This document shows positions 8,445 to 17,242 of a stretch of DNA of 64,000 nucleotides, piece after piece. Made by a program: the position numbers and the translations under genes. Where the stretch lies: assembly GCA_963753245.1 (NCBI GenBank), contig CAVWBK010000005.1, positions 1 through 64,000 of the forward strand. The letters run 5' to 3'. The notes under the pieces were generated by a model. That model saw only the letters and a program-made list of their open reading frames with translations, ran no database searches and was not told the origin of the DNA. Numbering within the stretch: position 1 is the stretch's first letter; each line of letters begins with the position of its first letter. This DNA is from VRUE01 sp963753245. Lineage in GTDB: Bacteria > Actinomycetota > Thermoleophilia > Solirubrobacterales > 70-9.

Positions 8445-9875
8445 TCAGCGTTTGCCGCTGAAGAAGCGGGCAAAGGCGAGCCCATATTCGGTCGGGGGCT
8501 GGTGCTGTCGGAGCGTTTCGACAGTGCCGCCAAGGACGATCCGGCCGCGGCTGTCGATGTGGACCTGGGTCGCCGTCGCCGCGGTCCGCTTGCCGAACCA
8601 GGTTTTGGCGATGCCGCCACCGCCGAACCAGGTCTGCAACTTGCCGGCGGCGCTCAAACGCTCCACCGCGAAGTCGCGGGTCGCCAAGCGGGGCGCCCCT
8701 TCGCTTTCCGGCTCTAGTAGTGAGGAGCCCGCGAGGACGACGCGGTTGTCCCTGTCGGTCGTGATTGCCTCCGCCGACTGTTCGGAACCCCAGCCCGTAA
8801 TATCGCTGATCCAAGTCTGCCACCGGGGGTCGGGGCTGCCATCGGGAAGCAGGCGGCGGACCTCTTGGAGGATTTCGTCGCCGCCTTCCGGAGGGACCGC
8901 CGTCATAAGGATCACGATCCGATCTTGGCGATCGACGGCGAGCGACGTCACTTCGAGATACCGCTCCAGCGCGAAGCCGTAGGGTTCGCTGGGGCGGACC
9001 AGGAAGCGTCGCGCGAGACTGCCGCTTGGCGAGAGGGTCGAGGCCTCGGGGGCGCCGCCGGCTTCGTGCCCCGCGAGCGCGGCGCAGCCCTGTTCGGGGG
9101 CGCTCACGTAGACGATGCCAATCCCACTCGCGGTCAGCGTCGGCAGCCGAGGGTCTTCGAAGGGGTCGGCGAAGGTGCCGCTCCCGCCGCCGAAGGTCGG
9201 ATCTGGAGCTCCGTTGGTCGCTAGTCGCGCGACTACTGTCGTGTTCAGGTAGACGGGCGTCGAGCGGCAGAAGGACGGCGTCGGCGCCGAGAGGCCGGTC
9301 AACACCGCCCGGTTGTGCGAGTCGACGGCGAGCCCGGTTGCTTCCATCGGGCCGAGCTGGGCACCGGAAAGCCCGCGGTTGCCGAAGCTCGCGTCGAGCT
9401 TGCCGTTGGGCATGAAGCGATAGACGCCCGCCCGGGCGTCCCGCGTTCCGCCGGTCGCCCCGGGCCGTTTGATCGTGCCGGCGACCAGAACTCGACCACG
9501 CGAGTCAACGGCCAACCCGGCTAGCTGGAAGGTCGTTCCGTGTGGAGGAGGGATTACGGCGCGCCCGTTGCCCCCGAAATATCGGCGCGGGCGTCCGTTG
9601 GCCCGGTATCGGATGACGCGCCGGTTGTTGGCGGCGACGAGTTCCCCGTCCGGGGCAGCCGCACTCGCCATCGCGATCGGCGCTAACGCCGTGACTGAGT
9701 CGGGGTTGGGCACAGCGTTGTACCTGGCGGCCTTGATCACCAGCCGGCCGTTGCCGTCGAAGCTGCGATCGAGCGAGCCGGCTGCGGCGGCGAAGCACGT
9801 CGCGGGAAGGAGGAACGCCGCCGCAGCCGCGGCTAGGGCCACAGCGGGACGCCTGTAGGCAACAAGACCGCGCAT
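8445..9875 (-). CDS. Secreted delta-60 repeat protein
   Basis: 476-residue exported protein of the delta-60 repeat family (beta-propeller-like, function unknown). ATG 9875 starts a clear signal peptide (VALAAAAAAFLLPATCFAAAA); a longer frame upstream is not supported. Repeats recur every 55-65 residues with the pattern G.LD.SFG..G (LDRSFDGNG, LDASFGNRG, PDPTFGGG, LQTWFGGGG) followed by the strand VDSRGRVLVAG, VDRQDRIVILM or IDSRGRIVLGG. It probably works outside the cell. The gene lies between two tRNA-Met-like fragments. A broken relative occurs at 61.9-63.4 kb in this window. Confidence 0.8.
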   Translation of the reverse strand: MRGLVAYRRPAVALAAAAAAFLLPATCFAAAAGSLDRSFDGNGRLVIKAARYNAVPNPDSVTALAPIAMASAAAPDGELVAANNRRVIRYRANGRPRRYFGGNGRAVIPPPHGTTFQLAGLAVDSRGRVLVAGTIKRPGATGGTRDARAGVYRFMPNGKLDASFGNRGLSGAQLGPMEATGLAVDSHNRAVLTGLSAPTPSFCRSTPVYLNTTVVARLATNGAPDPTFGGGSGTFADPFEDPRLPTLTASGIGIVYVSAPEQGCAALAGHEAGGAPEASTLSPSGSLARRFLVRPSEPYGFALERYLEVTSLAVDRQDRIVILMTAVPPEGGDEILQEVRRLLPDGSPDPRWQTWISDITGWGSEQSAEAITTDRDNRVVLAGSSLLEPESEGAPRLATRDFAVERLSAAGKLQTWFGGGGIAKTWFGKRTAATATQVHIDSRGRIVLGGTVETLRQHQPPTEYGLAFARFFSGKR

Positions 9876-10142
9876 AACTCCATTGTTGGTCCCGGAACTC
9901 GGTTCGCCATCCGGGGAGCGCCGCCGGCTCCGGTGCGGAAAACCACGGCCGAGCGAGGACGAATCGAATCGACCCTTCGCGTCCTGCGCTCGATCTCTCT
10001 CTAGAGCTGCGCCTGGAGCGGTCATCAACGAGTGCCTACTCGGGCTGCTTTGGCCCGAGGGTTTGCAGGAGCTATGCGGTCGGGATCGTGATCAGGCTGC
10101 TGTAGTTTGTGTGGATTGGTTCTATGAGGACTTCGCCCCCAG
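9876..10142. other. Leader region of the delta-60 gene, no gene seen
   Basis: Region upstream of the delta-60 ATG. The continuing open frame to 10028 has no signal of being coding. No hairpin or clear promoter hexamers are recognised. Confidence 0.35.
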
Positions 10143-10186
10143 CCGCATGACCCGAAAGTCGCAGGTTCGAATCCTCCTCCCGCTGC
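10143..10186 (+). repeat. tRNA-Met-like 3' half (copy 2)
   Basis: CGCATGACCCGAAAGTCGC then GGTTCGAATCC and CTCCCGCT closely follows the anticodon loop, variable loop, T-arm and acceptor 3' strand of an initiator-type tRNA-Met. The 5' half is absent, so it is a fragment and not a gene. About two thirds of its bases match the copy at 8221-8270, 1.92 kb away in the same orientation. Confidence 0.55.
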
Positions 10187-10313
10187 TGGATCAGGCCCGG
10201 GAAAAGGCCAATTGGACGGACCCTGGGGTTAGCCATCGTGAGGCGAGTCTCATGCTTCGTTTAGAGAGGCGACCTACCCTCTGTGAGGCGGATCGATCCG
10301 AAAGAAGAGTGCC

Positions 10314-11516
10314 GTGACGTTCCTGCGACGTATCTCCACCTTGCGACTGCTTGTCATCGCTGGCGCGCTGGCAGCGCTCGCGGCTGGCACCGCGGCGCTT
10401 GCGATCGCCGCCACCGGCGGCGGTCCGACCCCGTCGCCCAAGCCTTTGGCGACCGCGGTCCACGACGCGCTGACCGCGCCGAAGGTCGCGGGTATCAGCG
10501 CCCGGGTGCAGTTCAGCGATCACCTGATCGGCGAATCGATCGTTCAAGGCTCAGACCCTCTCCTCGCGGGCGCTTCGGGCCGGCTCTGGGTCTCCGCCGA
10601 TGGCCGCCTGCGACTTGAGTTGCAGGCCGACATCTCAGGTGGGGGCGCGGGTGACTTCCAACTTTTGATCGAAGGCAACCGCTTCTCGATCTATGACCCG
10701 GGGACTGAATCGGTTTATCGAGGCACCCTGCCCTCGTGGCAGGGCCGTGGCGCCCCGGGCGAAGCCGGGAAGGATGAACCGCCCTCTCTCGGTCAGGTGC
10801 AGGCTGGGATCGAGGAAGCGATGGAACACGCTGCACTCAGCGGCGCGACTCCGTCCGACGTGGCTGGTCAGCCGGCGTATATGGTCCGCGTCTCGCCCAA
10901 GGCGAACGGGGGCCTGGTCGGCGGTGCCGAGCTGGCATGGGATGCCGCCACCGGAGTGCCGCTGCGTGCCGCGCTCTACGCCAAGGGCGAAGGCTCCCCG
11001 GTGCTCGAACTGAAGGCGACAGAAGTCACCTATGGCGCCGTCGCGAACTCGGTTTTCGAAGTGACGCCGCCGCCTGGCGCGAAGGTGGTAGATCTCAGCT
11101 CACCCGAACCCGGCGCGGAAGGGGCCCAACGCGACGCGCAGCCGGTGACCGGTCTTGACGCGGTGCAGTCTCAGACCCCCTTCTCACTCAGCGCCCCGCC
11201 AAGCCTGGGTCGGATGCAGCGCGACCAGGTGCGTCTCGTCTCCAGCGGCACCGACGCCGGCGCTCTCCTCACCTACGGCAAGGGACTTGGCGGCATCGCC
11301 GTGCTCGAGCTGCCGGCGACACAGCCCGCTTCCAACGAAAGCGGTGAAACCGGTGGCCCGCAGCTCCCCAAGGTCACTATTGACGGCACGACCAAGGGGG
11401 AACAGCTCGCCACGCCACTCGGTACGGTGATTCGCTTCCGGCGCCAGGGCGTCGAGTTCACGGTGGCGGGCTCGGTCTTGCCCGCCGTCGCCAGGGAAGC
11501 CGCACAGGGCCTTTAA
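10314..11516 (+). CDS. Exported LolA/RseB-like outer-surface protein
   Basis: 400-residue protein with an N-terminal membrane anchor or signal (LLVIAGALAALAAGTAALAI) and a large exported domain. The central part (GRLWVSADGRLRLELQAD, FQLLIEGNRFSIYDP, VFEVTPPPGAKVVDL) resembles the lipoprotein-carrier/RseB-like half-barrel seen in actinobacterial anti-sigma-linked proteins. GTG 10314 is the start that gives an intact signal. The stop is four bases before the ABC ATPase start, so it is first in a three-gene operon and may feed or sense the substrate of the exporter. The fold call is tentative. Confidence 0.6.
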   Translation: MTFLRRISTLRLLVIAGALAALAAGTAALAIAATGGGPTPSPKPLATAVHDALTAPKVAGISARVQFSDHLIGESIVQGSDPLLAGASGRLWVSADGRLRLELQADISGGGAGDFQLLIEGNRFSIYDPGTESVYRGTLPSWQGRGAPGEAGKDEPPSLGQVQAGIEEAMEHAALSGATPSDVAGQPAYMVRVSPKANGGLVGGAELAWDAATGVPLRAALYAKGEGSPVLELKATEVTYGAVANSVFEVTPPPGAKVVDLSSPEPGAEGAQRDAQPVTGLDAVQSQTPFSLSAPPSLGRMQRDQVRLVSSGTDAGALLTYGKGLGGIAVLELPATQPASNESGETGGPQLPKVTIDGTTKGEQLATPLGTVIRFRRQGVEFTVAGSVLPAVAREAAQGL

Positions 11517-11520
11517 CAAG

Positions 11521-12486
11521 GTGTCTGCCGAGGCGCCGATTGAGGTCCGCGGCCTGGTCAAGCGCTATGGCGAGATCCTTGCCGTCGACCACGTCGACCT
11601 GACGGTCGAGGCCGGCGACGTCTTCGGCTATCTCGGCCCCAACGGTGCCGGCAAGACGACTTCGCTGCGGATGATGATGGGCCTGATTCGGCCGAACGAG
11701 GGCTCGGTCCGGCTCTTTGGCCGTGACCCCCAGCTCGGCGTCACGGCCCTGGAGGGGGTGGCCGGCTTCGTCGAGGCGCCGGCCTTCTACCCCTACCTCA
11801 GCGGCCGCGAGAACCTACGGCTCTGCGCCGCCCTCGACGGTGGCGATGCAGAGGGCCGGGTCGAGGAGGTGCTGGACGCGGTCGAGATGAGCGGCCGGGG
11901 TAAGGACCGGGTCGGCGGCTACTCGCATGGAATGCGCCAGCGGCTCGGGATCGCCTCGGCGCTGCTGCGGCGGCCGCGGCTGCTGCTGCTCGACGAGCCG
12001 GCCACCGGCCTGGACCCGGGCGGGATGCGGGACATGCGCGAGCTGATCCGCGACCTTGCCGCGCGGGGGATCACCGTGCTCCTCTCCAGTCACCTGCTGG
12101 TCGAGGTGGAAGAACTGTGCAATCGCGTCGCCATCGTCCGTGCCGGGCGCACCGTGTACGAGGGCACGCTGGCGGGGCTGCGCGACCGGGCCGGTGTCAG
12201 CTACCTGCTGCGCACCGACGACGACGAGCTTGCCAAACGTGTCTGTGCCGCTCAGGCCGGGATCGATGAAGTGCGCGAGGCACATCCCGCCGGCCTGCTC
12301 TTCAGGGCCTCGGGCGAGCGGGAGGTTGGAGAGCTCTCGCTCGCGCTGGCCGAGTCCAGAGCATCCCTGCTCGAGCTGACCCCGAGGCAGGCGAGCCTCG
12401 AGGACCTCTTCTTCCAGCTCACCGAGGGCAACGGGGCCGCCGCGGGAGAGGCCCGCATGGCGGCGGTCGCCGAGGAGTTGAGCTGA
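11521..12486 (+). CDS. ABC exporter ATP-binding protein
   Basis: 321-residue ATPase of an ABC-2 type exporter. Walker A GPNGAGKTTS (residues 40-49), Q-loop/helical region, the signature (YSHGMRQRL, a variant of LSGGQ), Walker B LLLLDEPATGLDP and the H-loop SSHLLVEVEEL are all present. The C-terminal 80 residues form the regulatory extension typical of drug or lipid exporters. The start is GTG 11521, four bases after the upstream stop. The last base of its stop is shared with the ATG of the permease gene, so both are co-translated. Confidence 0.85.
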   Translation: MSAEAPIEVRGLVKRYGEILAVDHVDLTVEAGDVFGYLGPNGAGKTTSLRMMMGLIRPNEGSVRLFGRDPQLGVTALEGVAGFVEAPAFYPYLSGRENLRLCAALDGGDAEGRVEEVLDAVEMSGRGKDRVGGYSHGMRQRLGIASALLRRPRLLLLDEPATGLDPGGMRDMRELIRDLAARGITVLLSSHLLVEVEELCNRVAIVRAGRTVYEGTLAGLRDRAGVSYLLRTDDDELAKRVCAAQAGIDEVREAHPAGLLFRASGEREVGELSLALAESRASLLELTPRQASLEDLFFQLTEGNGAAAGEARMAAVAEELS

Positions 12487-13301
12487 TGCCGCGGGTCCTC
12501 ACCGTCTACCGCTGGGAGCTGCGCAAGCTGCGCGCTCAGAAGCGCACCTACCTCGGCCTTGGCGCGGCCGCCGCGGTGCCGGTGATCTTCGTCACCGCGC
12601 TGGCGATCCGCAACGGCGAACCACGCGATGTAGCCTTCGGTCGCTACGTGCACGACACCGGCCTGGCGGTTCCGCTGGTTCTGCTGCTGTTTGGCTCGGT
12701 CTGGCTGTTCCCGCTGATCACCGCGCTGGTGGCCGGGGACATCGTTGCCGCCGAGGATCGCGACCGCACCCTGAAGACGATCCTCACCCGCTCGGTCGAG
12801 CGTCAGCAGGTGTTCGGGGCCAAGGCGCTGGCCGCCGTCACCTACGCGATCGCCGCGATTGTGCTCAGCGGCGCGGTCGCGTTGGCTGCCGGGATCATCG
12901 CCTCCGGCTTCAACCCAATCGTGACGCTGTCGGGAACCCGTGTCTCCGCGTCGCACGGCCTCGCCCTGGTCGGCGCCAGCCTGCTCGTCTACCTGTTGCC
13001 GATCCTCGCCGTCGCCTGCATCGGGCTGTTGCTCTCGACGGTCTTCCGCAACAGCGCGGCGGCGATTGTCGGCACCCTGATGTTCTCGCTGCTGCTGCAA
13101 TTGATCGGCATCCTGCCCGGCCTGGGCGGCCTTCAGCCCTACCTGCTCAGCACCCAGTTCCAGGCCTGGCAGGGCCTTCTCCGCATTCCCATCGACTGGG
13201 CGCCGATCCTGCGTGCTCTCTGGGTATGCGCCCTGTACGCGGTGCCGGCGCTCCTGATCGCGGCATTGGTATTCCTGCGCAGGGACGTGGCCGGCGAGTA
13301 G
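12486..13301 (+). CDS. ABC-2 type exporter permease
   Basis: 271-residue membrane protein with six predicted helices. The first follows a basic N terminus (RWELRKLRAQKRTYL); others include VPLVLLLFGSVWLFPLI, VTYAIAAIVLSGAVALAAGI and LVYLLPILAVACIGLLLSTV. Cytosolic EDRDRTLKTILTRSVERQQVF is the usual coupling segment. It pairs with the preceding ATPase, with a one-base overlap. The substrate is unknown. Confidence 0.8.
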   Translation: MPRVLTVYRWELRKLRAQKRTYLGLGAAAAVPVIFVTALAIRNGEPRDVAFGRYVHDTGLAVPLVLLLFGSVWLFPLITALVAGDIVAAEDRDRTLKTILTRSVERQQVFGAKALAAVTYAIAAIVLSGAVALAAGIIASGFNPIVTLSGTRVSASHGLALVGASLLVYLLPILAVACIGLLLSTVFRNSAAAIVGTLMFSLLLQLIGILPGLGGLQPYLLSTQFQAWQGLLRIPIDWAPILRALWVCALYAVPALLIAALVFLRRDVAGE

Positions 13302-13362
13302 CCGCTTGCTGCGGCCGACCTACTCCCAGCAAAGGCGCAGCAGACGGGCAGCGGTGCGCAAC

Positions 13363-13396
13363 GATCCGCTAGACCCGGATCATCCCCCGACCGGGG
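13363..13396 (+). terminator. Possible terminator hairpins after the ABC operon
   Basis: GATCCG / CGGATC (13363-13368 and 13376-13381) followed by CCCC-GACC-GGGG (13385-13396). They lie 60-95 bases past the permease stop. No T-run follows, so termination is only suggested. Confidence 0.3.
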
Positions 13397-13525
13397 CAAC
13401 CGGCGCTCATCGGAAGCAAGGGTCAGCATCTAGCGATTCAGGCCGGACGGCACGCTCGACGGTGGCCTTGGCGACGGCTGTCTCGCCGGGACCAAGATCG
13501 GCCCATGTAGGGCGCGGGAATTAGA

Positions 13526-15997
13526 GTGGACTCTCGCCGCGTCCAGGACCGGTGCCCGAAGGAGCCTTTCGCCGCGGCGTGGGCGCGTCGCCGCGGAGTG
13601 TCGGCTACGGTCAGTGTCGATGAGCCCCCCAACCGCTTTTTCACCGTGGAGGACGCCGCGGTGATCGACGCTTGGTGGCGCGCCGCGAACTACCTCTCGG
13701 TCGGTCAAATTTATCTGCTCGACAACCCGCTCCTGCGCGAGCCGCTTGTAGCCGGGCAGATCAAGCCGCGATTGCTCGGCCATTTCGGCACAACGCCCGG
13801 GCTCAACCTGATCTACGCCCACCTCAATCGGGTGATTTGCGAGCGTGACCTGAACGCGATCTACGTCACCGGGCCCGGTCACGGCGGCCCGGGGATCGTC
13901 GCCAACGCCTACCTCGAGGGCACCTACAGCGAGGTGTATCCGCACGTGGGCCGCGATGAGGCCGGCTTGCGAGAGTTGTTTCGCCAGTTCTCCTTTCCCG
14001 GCGGAATTCCGAGCCATGCCGCGCCGCAGACGCCGGGATCTATCAACGAGGGAGGAGAGCTCGGCTATTCGCTGGCACACGCCTACGGTGGCGCCTTCGA
14101 CAATCCCGATCTGCTCGTTGCCTGTGTGATCGGCGACGGCGAGGCAGAGACGGGCGCACTGGCGACGAGCTGGCACTCCAACAAGCTGCTGAGTCCGCGC
14201 ACCGACGGTGCGGTGCTGCCGATCCTCCATCTCAACGGCTACAAGATCGCCAACCCGACGCTGCTGGCCCGCATCCCCGAGCCGGAGCTGGTCTCGCTCT
14301 TGGAAGGCTACGGTCATCACCCGCTCCTGGTCAAAGGCGGCTTTGACGGTGAGGAGCCCGCGGCTGTGCACGCCCGCTTGGCGACCGTGCTCGACGAGGC
14401 CTTGGACGAGATTGCCGAGATCCAACGCGCGGCGCGCTCGGGCGGTGCTTGTGGGCGTCCGCGATGGCCGATGATCATCCTGCGCACACCGAAGGGCTGG
14501 ACCTGCCCGAAGCTGGTCGACGGGCTGGCGGTCGAGGGCACCTGGCGCGCCCACCAGGTTCCGCTGGCGCATGTGCGCGAGAACCCCGAGCATCTGCGCC
14601 AGTTGGAGGAGTGGATGCGCAGCTACCGCCCAGAGGAACTCTTCGACGAGCGCGGCGCCCCGGCTGCCGAGCTGGCGGTGCTGGCGCCATCGGGAGCGCG
14701 GCGGATGAGCGCCAATCCCCATTCAAATGGCGGCCTACTGCTGCGCGAGCTGCTGTTACCGGACTTTCGCGATTACGCGGTGGAGGTGTCGCGGCCCGGC
14801 GCCGAGAGCGCCGAGTCCACCCGTGCACTGGGCGGCTTTCTGCGTGACACGATCGAGCGCAACCCCGATAACTTCCGCCTCGTCGGGCCTGATGAGACGG
14901 CCTCCAACCGGCTGTCGGCCGTGTTTGAGGCGACCCACCGCGAGTGGGAGGCCGAGCTGCTGGCCAGCGACGAAGACCTGGCGCCAGACGGGCGAGTGAT
15001 GGAGGTGCTCTCAGAGCATCTCTGTGAGGGCTGGCTCGAGGGCTATCTACTGACCGGCCGCCACGGTCTTTTCAATTGCTATGAGGCCTTCATCCACATC
15101 ATCGACTCGATGTTCAATCAGCACGCTAAGTGGTTGAAAGTGAGCCGCCAGATCCCTTGGCGGCGACCAATCGCCTCGCTGAACTACCTGCTCACCTCCC
15201 ACGTCTGGCGCCAGGACCACAATGGTTTCTCCCACCAGGACCCCGGCTTCATCGACCACGTGGTCAGCAAGAAGGCCGAGATCGCTCGCGTCTACCTCCC
15301 CCCGGATGCCAACTGCCTGCTTTCGGTGGCCGACCACTGCCTGCGCAGCCGCGACTACGTCAACCTGATAATCACCGGCAAGCAACCGGAGCTGGCCTAC
15401 CTCACGATCGAGGAGGCGATCGCTCATTGCACCCGTGGCATCGGCATCTGGGAGTGGGCCTCAAGCGAGGATGGCGAGGACGAGCCCGACGTCGTCATGG
15501 CCTGCTGTGGCGACGTGCCGACACTGGAGACGCTGGCGGCGACGGCGCTTTTGCGCGAACACCTGCCGGAGTTGAGGGTGAGGGTTCTGAACGTCGTCGA
15601 TCTGATGCGACTGGAGTCCAACACAGAGCACCCGCACGGGCTGCCCGATCCCGAGTTCGACGCGCTCTTCACCGTCGACCGGCCGGTGATCTTCGCCTTT
15701 CACGGTTACCCGACGCTGATCCATCGCCTCACCTACAAGCGCTCCAACCACGACAACATGCACGTTCGTGGCTATATGGAGGAGGGAACGACGACGACGC
15801 CCTTCGACATGGTGATGCTGAACGACCTCGATCGCTTCCACCTGGTGATGGACGTGATCGACCAGGTGCCGGGCCTCGCGGGGCGCTCTGCCGAGTTGCG
15901 CCAGGACATGGCCGATCGCCGACTGCGCGCCCGCGCCTACACGCGAGAGCACGGCGAGGACCTCCCGGTGGTCGTCGACTGGAAGTGGCCGGGATGA
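13526..15997 (+). CDS. xfp: Phosphoketolase (xylulose 5-phosphate/fructose 6-phosphate)
   Basis: Thiamine diphosphate enzyme splitting xylulose 5-phosphate (and often fructose 6-phosphate) with phosphate into acetyl-phosphate and a sugar phosphate. About 800 residues, the normal length. Family signatures are present: YLSVGQIYLLDNPLL, LNAIYVTGPGHGGPG, SHAAPQTPGSINEGGELGYS and CVIGDGEAETG (TPP/Mg site), with LTSHVWRQDHNGFSHQDPGF in the C-terminal half. The true start may be GTG 13598, which matches the usual N terminus better. It leads an operon with acetate kinase, which converts the acetyl-phosphate to acetate and ATP. Confidence 0.93.
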   Translation: MDSRRVQDRCPKEPFAAAWARRRGVSATVSVDEPPNRFFTVEDAAVIDAWWRAANYLSVGQIYLLDNPLLREPLVAGQIKPRLLGHFGTTPGLNLIYAHLNRVICERDLNAIYVTGPGHGGPGIVANAYLEGTYSEVYPHVGRDEAGLRELFRQFSFPGGIPSHAAPQTPGSINEGGELGYSLAHAYGGAFDNPDLLVACVIGDGEAETGALATSWHSNKLLSPRTDGAVLPILHLNGYKIANPTLLARIPEPELVSLLEGYGHHPLLVKGGFDGEEPAAVHARLATVLDEALDEIAEIQRAARSGGACGRPRWPMIILRTPKGWTCPKLVDGLAVEGTWRAHQVPLAHVRENPEHLRQLEEWMRSYRPEELFDERGAPAAELAVLAPSGARRMSANPHSNGGLLLRELLLPDFRDYAVEVSRPGAESAESTRALGGFLRDTIERNPDNFRLVGPDETASNRLSAVFEATHREWEAELLASDEDLAPDGRVMEVLSEHLCEGWLEGYLLTGRHGLFNCYEAFIHIIDSMFNQHAKWLKVSRQIPWRRPIASLNYLLTSHVWRQDHNGFSHQDPGFIDHVVSKKAEIARVYLPPDANCLLSVADHCLRSRDYVNLIITGKQPELAYLTIEEAIAHCTRGIGIWEWASSEDGEDEPDVVMACCGDVPTLETLAATALLREHLPELRVRVLNVVDLMRLESNTEHPHGLPDPEFDALFTVDRPVIFAFHGYPTLIHRLTYKRSNHDNMHVRGYMEEGTTTTPFDMVMLNDLDRFHLVMDVIDQVPGLAGRSAELRQDMADRRLRARAYTREHGEDLPVVVDWKWPG

Positions 15998-16170
15998 GCG
16001 AGGAGGCTGGCCCGGTGTCTCTCCACAGTTCGCGAGTCGGGTTCCCGAGCTGCTCGGGGGATCCGCTCAGGGCTGAGGAGATGGGGCCCGCCCGAGCCGA
16101 GATGGCGCGGGAAAATTCGTATTGCCGCGATTGCTGCACCACCATCTCGTCCTGTTGGGGGCGTTGGTGA
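15994..16170 (+). CDS. 58-residue Cys-containing ORF between xfp and ackA
   Basis: Small ORF whose ATG overlaps the phosphoketolase TGA (ATGA) and whose stop lies one base before the acetate kinase GTG. That tight packing supports translation. The protein ends in a short Cys cluster (YCRDCCTTISSC), which might bind metal. No family is recognised. It could also be a spacer read by chance. Confidence 0.4.
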   Translation: MSEEAGPVSLHSSRVGFPSCSGDPLRAEEMGPARAEMARENSYCRDCCTTISSCWGRW

Positions 16171-16171
16171 G

Positions 16172-17242
16172 GTGAGAGGAAGCGAAATCCTCGCAGTCAA
16201 TGCGGGGTCGACCAGCCTCAAGCTGCACCTGGTCGACCCGAACGAGTACAGCGAGCGCATCGAGGCGCTCGATTGCGTTGACTCCGAGCGGGTCCTCGCC
16301 GTCGCTCATCGAGTCGTCCACGGCGGGCCCCGGCTGCGCGATCCGGTCCCGATCGACGCCGCTGTGCACCGGCAGATCCTCGAAGCCGAGCCGCTGGCTC
16401 CGCTTCACAATAGGCCCTGCCTGGCGGCTATCGATCAGACCCGGGCCGCCCTTCCGGGGCTTCCCGAGGTCGCGGTGTTCGATACCGGGTTTCACGCGAC
16501 GATCCCGCCCGAGGCCTACACTTACGCGCTGCCGCGGCGCTGGCGCGAGGAGTGGGGGGTGCGTCGCTACGGCTTTCATGGCGTCTCGGTCGCCTGGTCG
16601 ACTCAACGGGCTTCGCAACTTCTAGAGCGACGGGCCGCGGGGCTGCGGCTGGTGATCTGCCACCTCGGCGGCGGCTGCTCGGTGAGCGCCGTATGCGACG
16701 GTCGCTCGGTCGACACAACGATGGGTTTCAGCCCGTTGGAGGGGGTGGCGATGGCGACCAGATCGGGCTCGGTGGACCCCGGGGCCCTGATCTATCTGAT
16801 GCGCGAGCGTGGGCTGGACCTCGAGACGCTCGAGCGAGCGCTCAACCTCGAATCCGGCCTGCGCGGGCTGGCCGGGGCGGAGGGCAGCATGGCCGAGCTG
16901 GAGCTCCTTGCCGCGGACGGTGACACAGATGCGGTATTGGCACTCGACCTCTTCGCTCACCGCGTGGCCGCGGCCGTGGCGGCGATGGCCACAGCTGCTG
17001 GAGGCCTCGACGCGGTGGTCTTCACCGCTGGAATCGGCGAGCACTCAGCCCAGACTCGCGCGCGCGTCTGCGAGCGACTCGCGATCCTTCGGTTGCGGAT
17101 CGACTCTGACCGGAACCTTGCGGCCGATGGAGATTGCGAGATCAGCGCCGCGGAGTCGCGGGTCAGGGTGCTCGTGGTGGCCGCGCGGGAGGAGCTGATC
17201 CTCGCCAGAGCCGCCCGCGAACAGGTGGCGCGTGGACACTGA
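16172..17242 (+). CDS. ackA: Acetate kinase
   Basis: ATP:acetate phosphotransferase of the ASKHA superfamily, 356 residues, somewhat shorter than the usual 390-400. Motifs are the N-terminal ILAVNAGSTSLKL, AHRVVHGGP, FDTGFHATIPPEAY, RRYGFHGVS, HLGGGCSVSAVCDGRSVDTTMGF and the C-terminal FTAGIGEHS. Catalytic Arg, Asp (VFDTGFH) and His residues are visible. It takes acetyl-phosphate from the phosphoketolase of the same operon and makes ATP. GTG 16172 starts two codons before the first strand. Its end overlaps the P-ATPase start by 11 bases. Confidence 0.93.
   Translation: MRGSEILAVNAGSTSLKLHLVDPNEYSERIEALDCVDSERVLAVAHRVVHGGPRLRDPVPIDAAVHRQILEAEPLAPLHNRPCLAAIDQTRAALPGLPEVAVFDTGFHATIPPEAYTYALPRRWREEWGVRRYGFHGVSVAWSTQRASQLLERRAAGLRLVICHLGGGCSVSAVCDGRSVDTTMGFSPLEGVAMATRSGSVDPGALIYLMRERGLDLETLERALNLESGLRGLAGAEGSMAELELLAADGDTDAVLALDLFAHRVAAAVAAMATAAGGLDAVVFTAGIGEHSAQTRARVCERLAILRLRIDSDRNLAADGDCEISAAESRVRVLVVAAREELILARAAREQVARGH

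Noticed and set aside
13430..14722. 430-residue minus-strand open frame
   Set aside because: It runs antisense through the phosphoketolase gene and has no family features.
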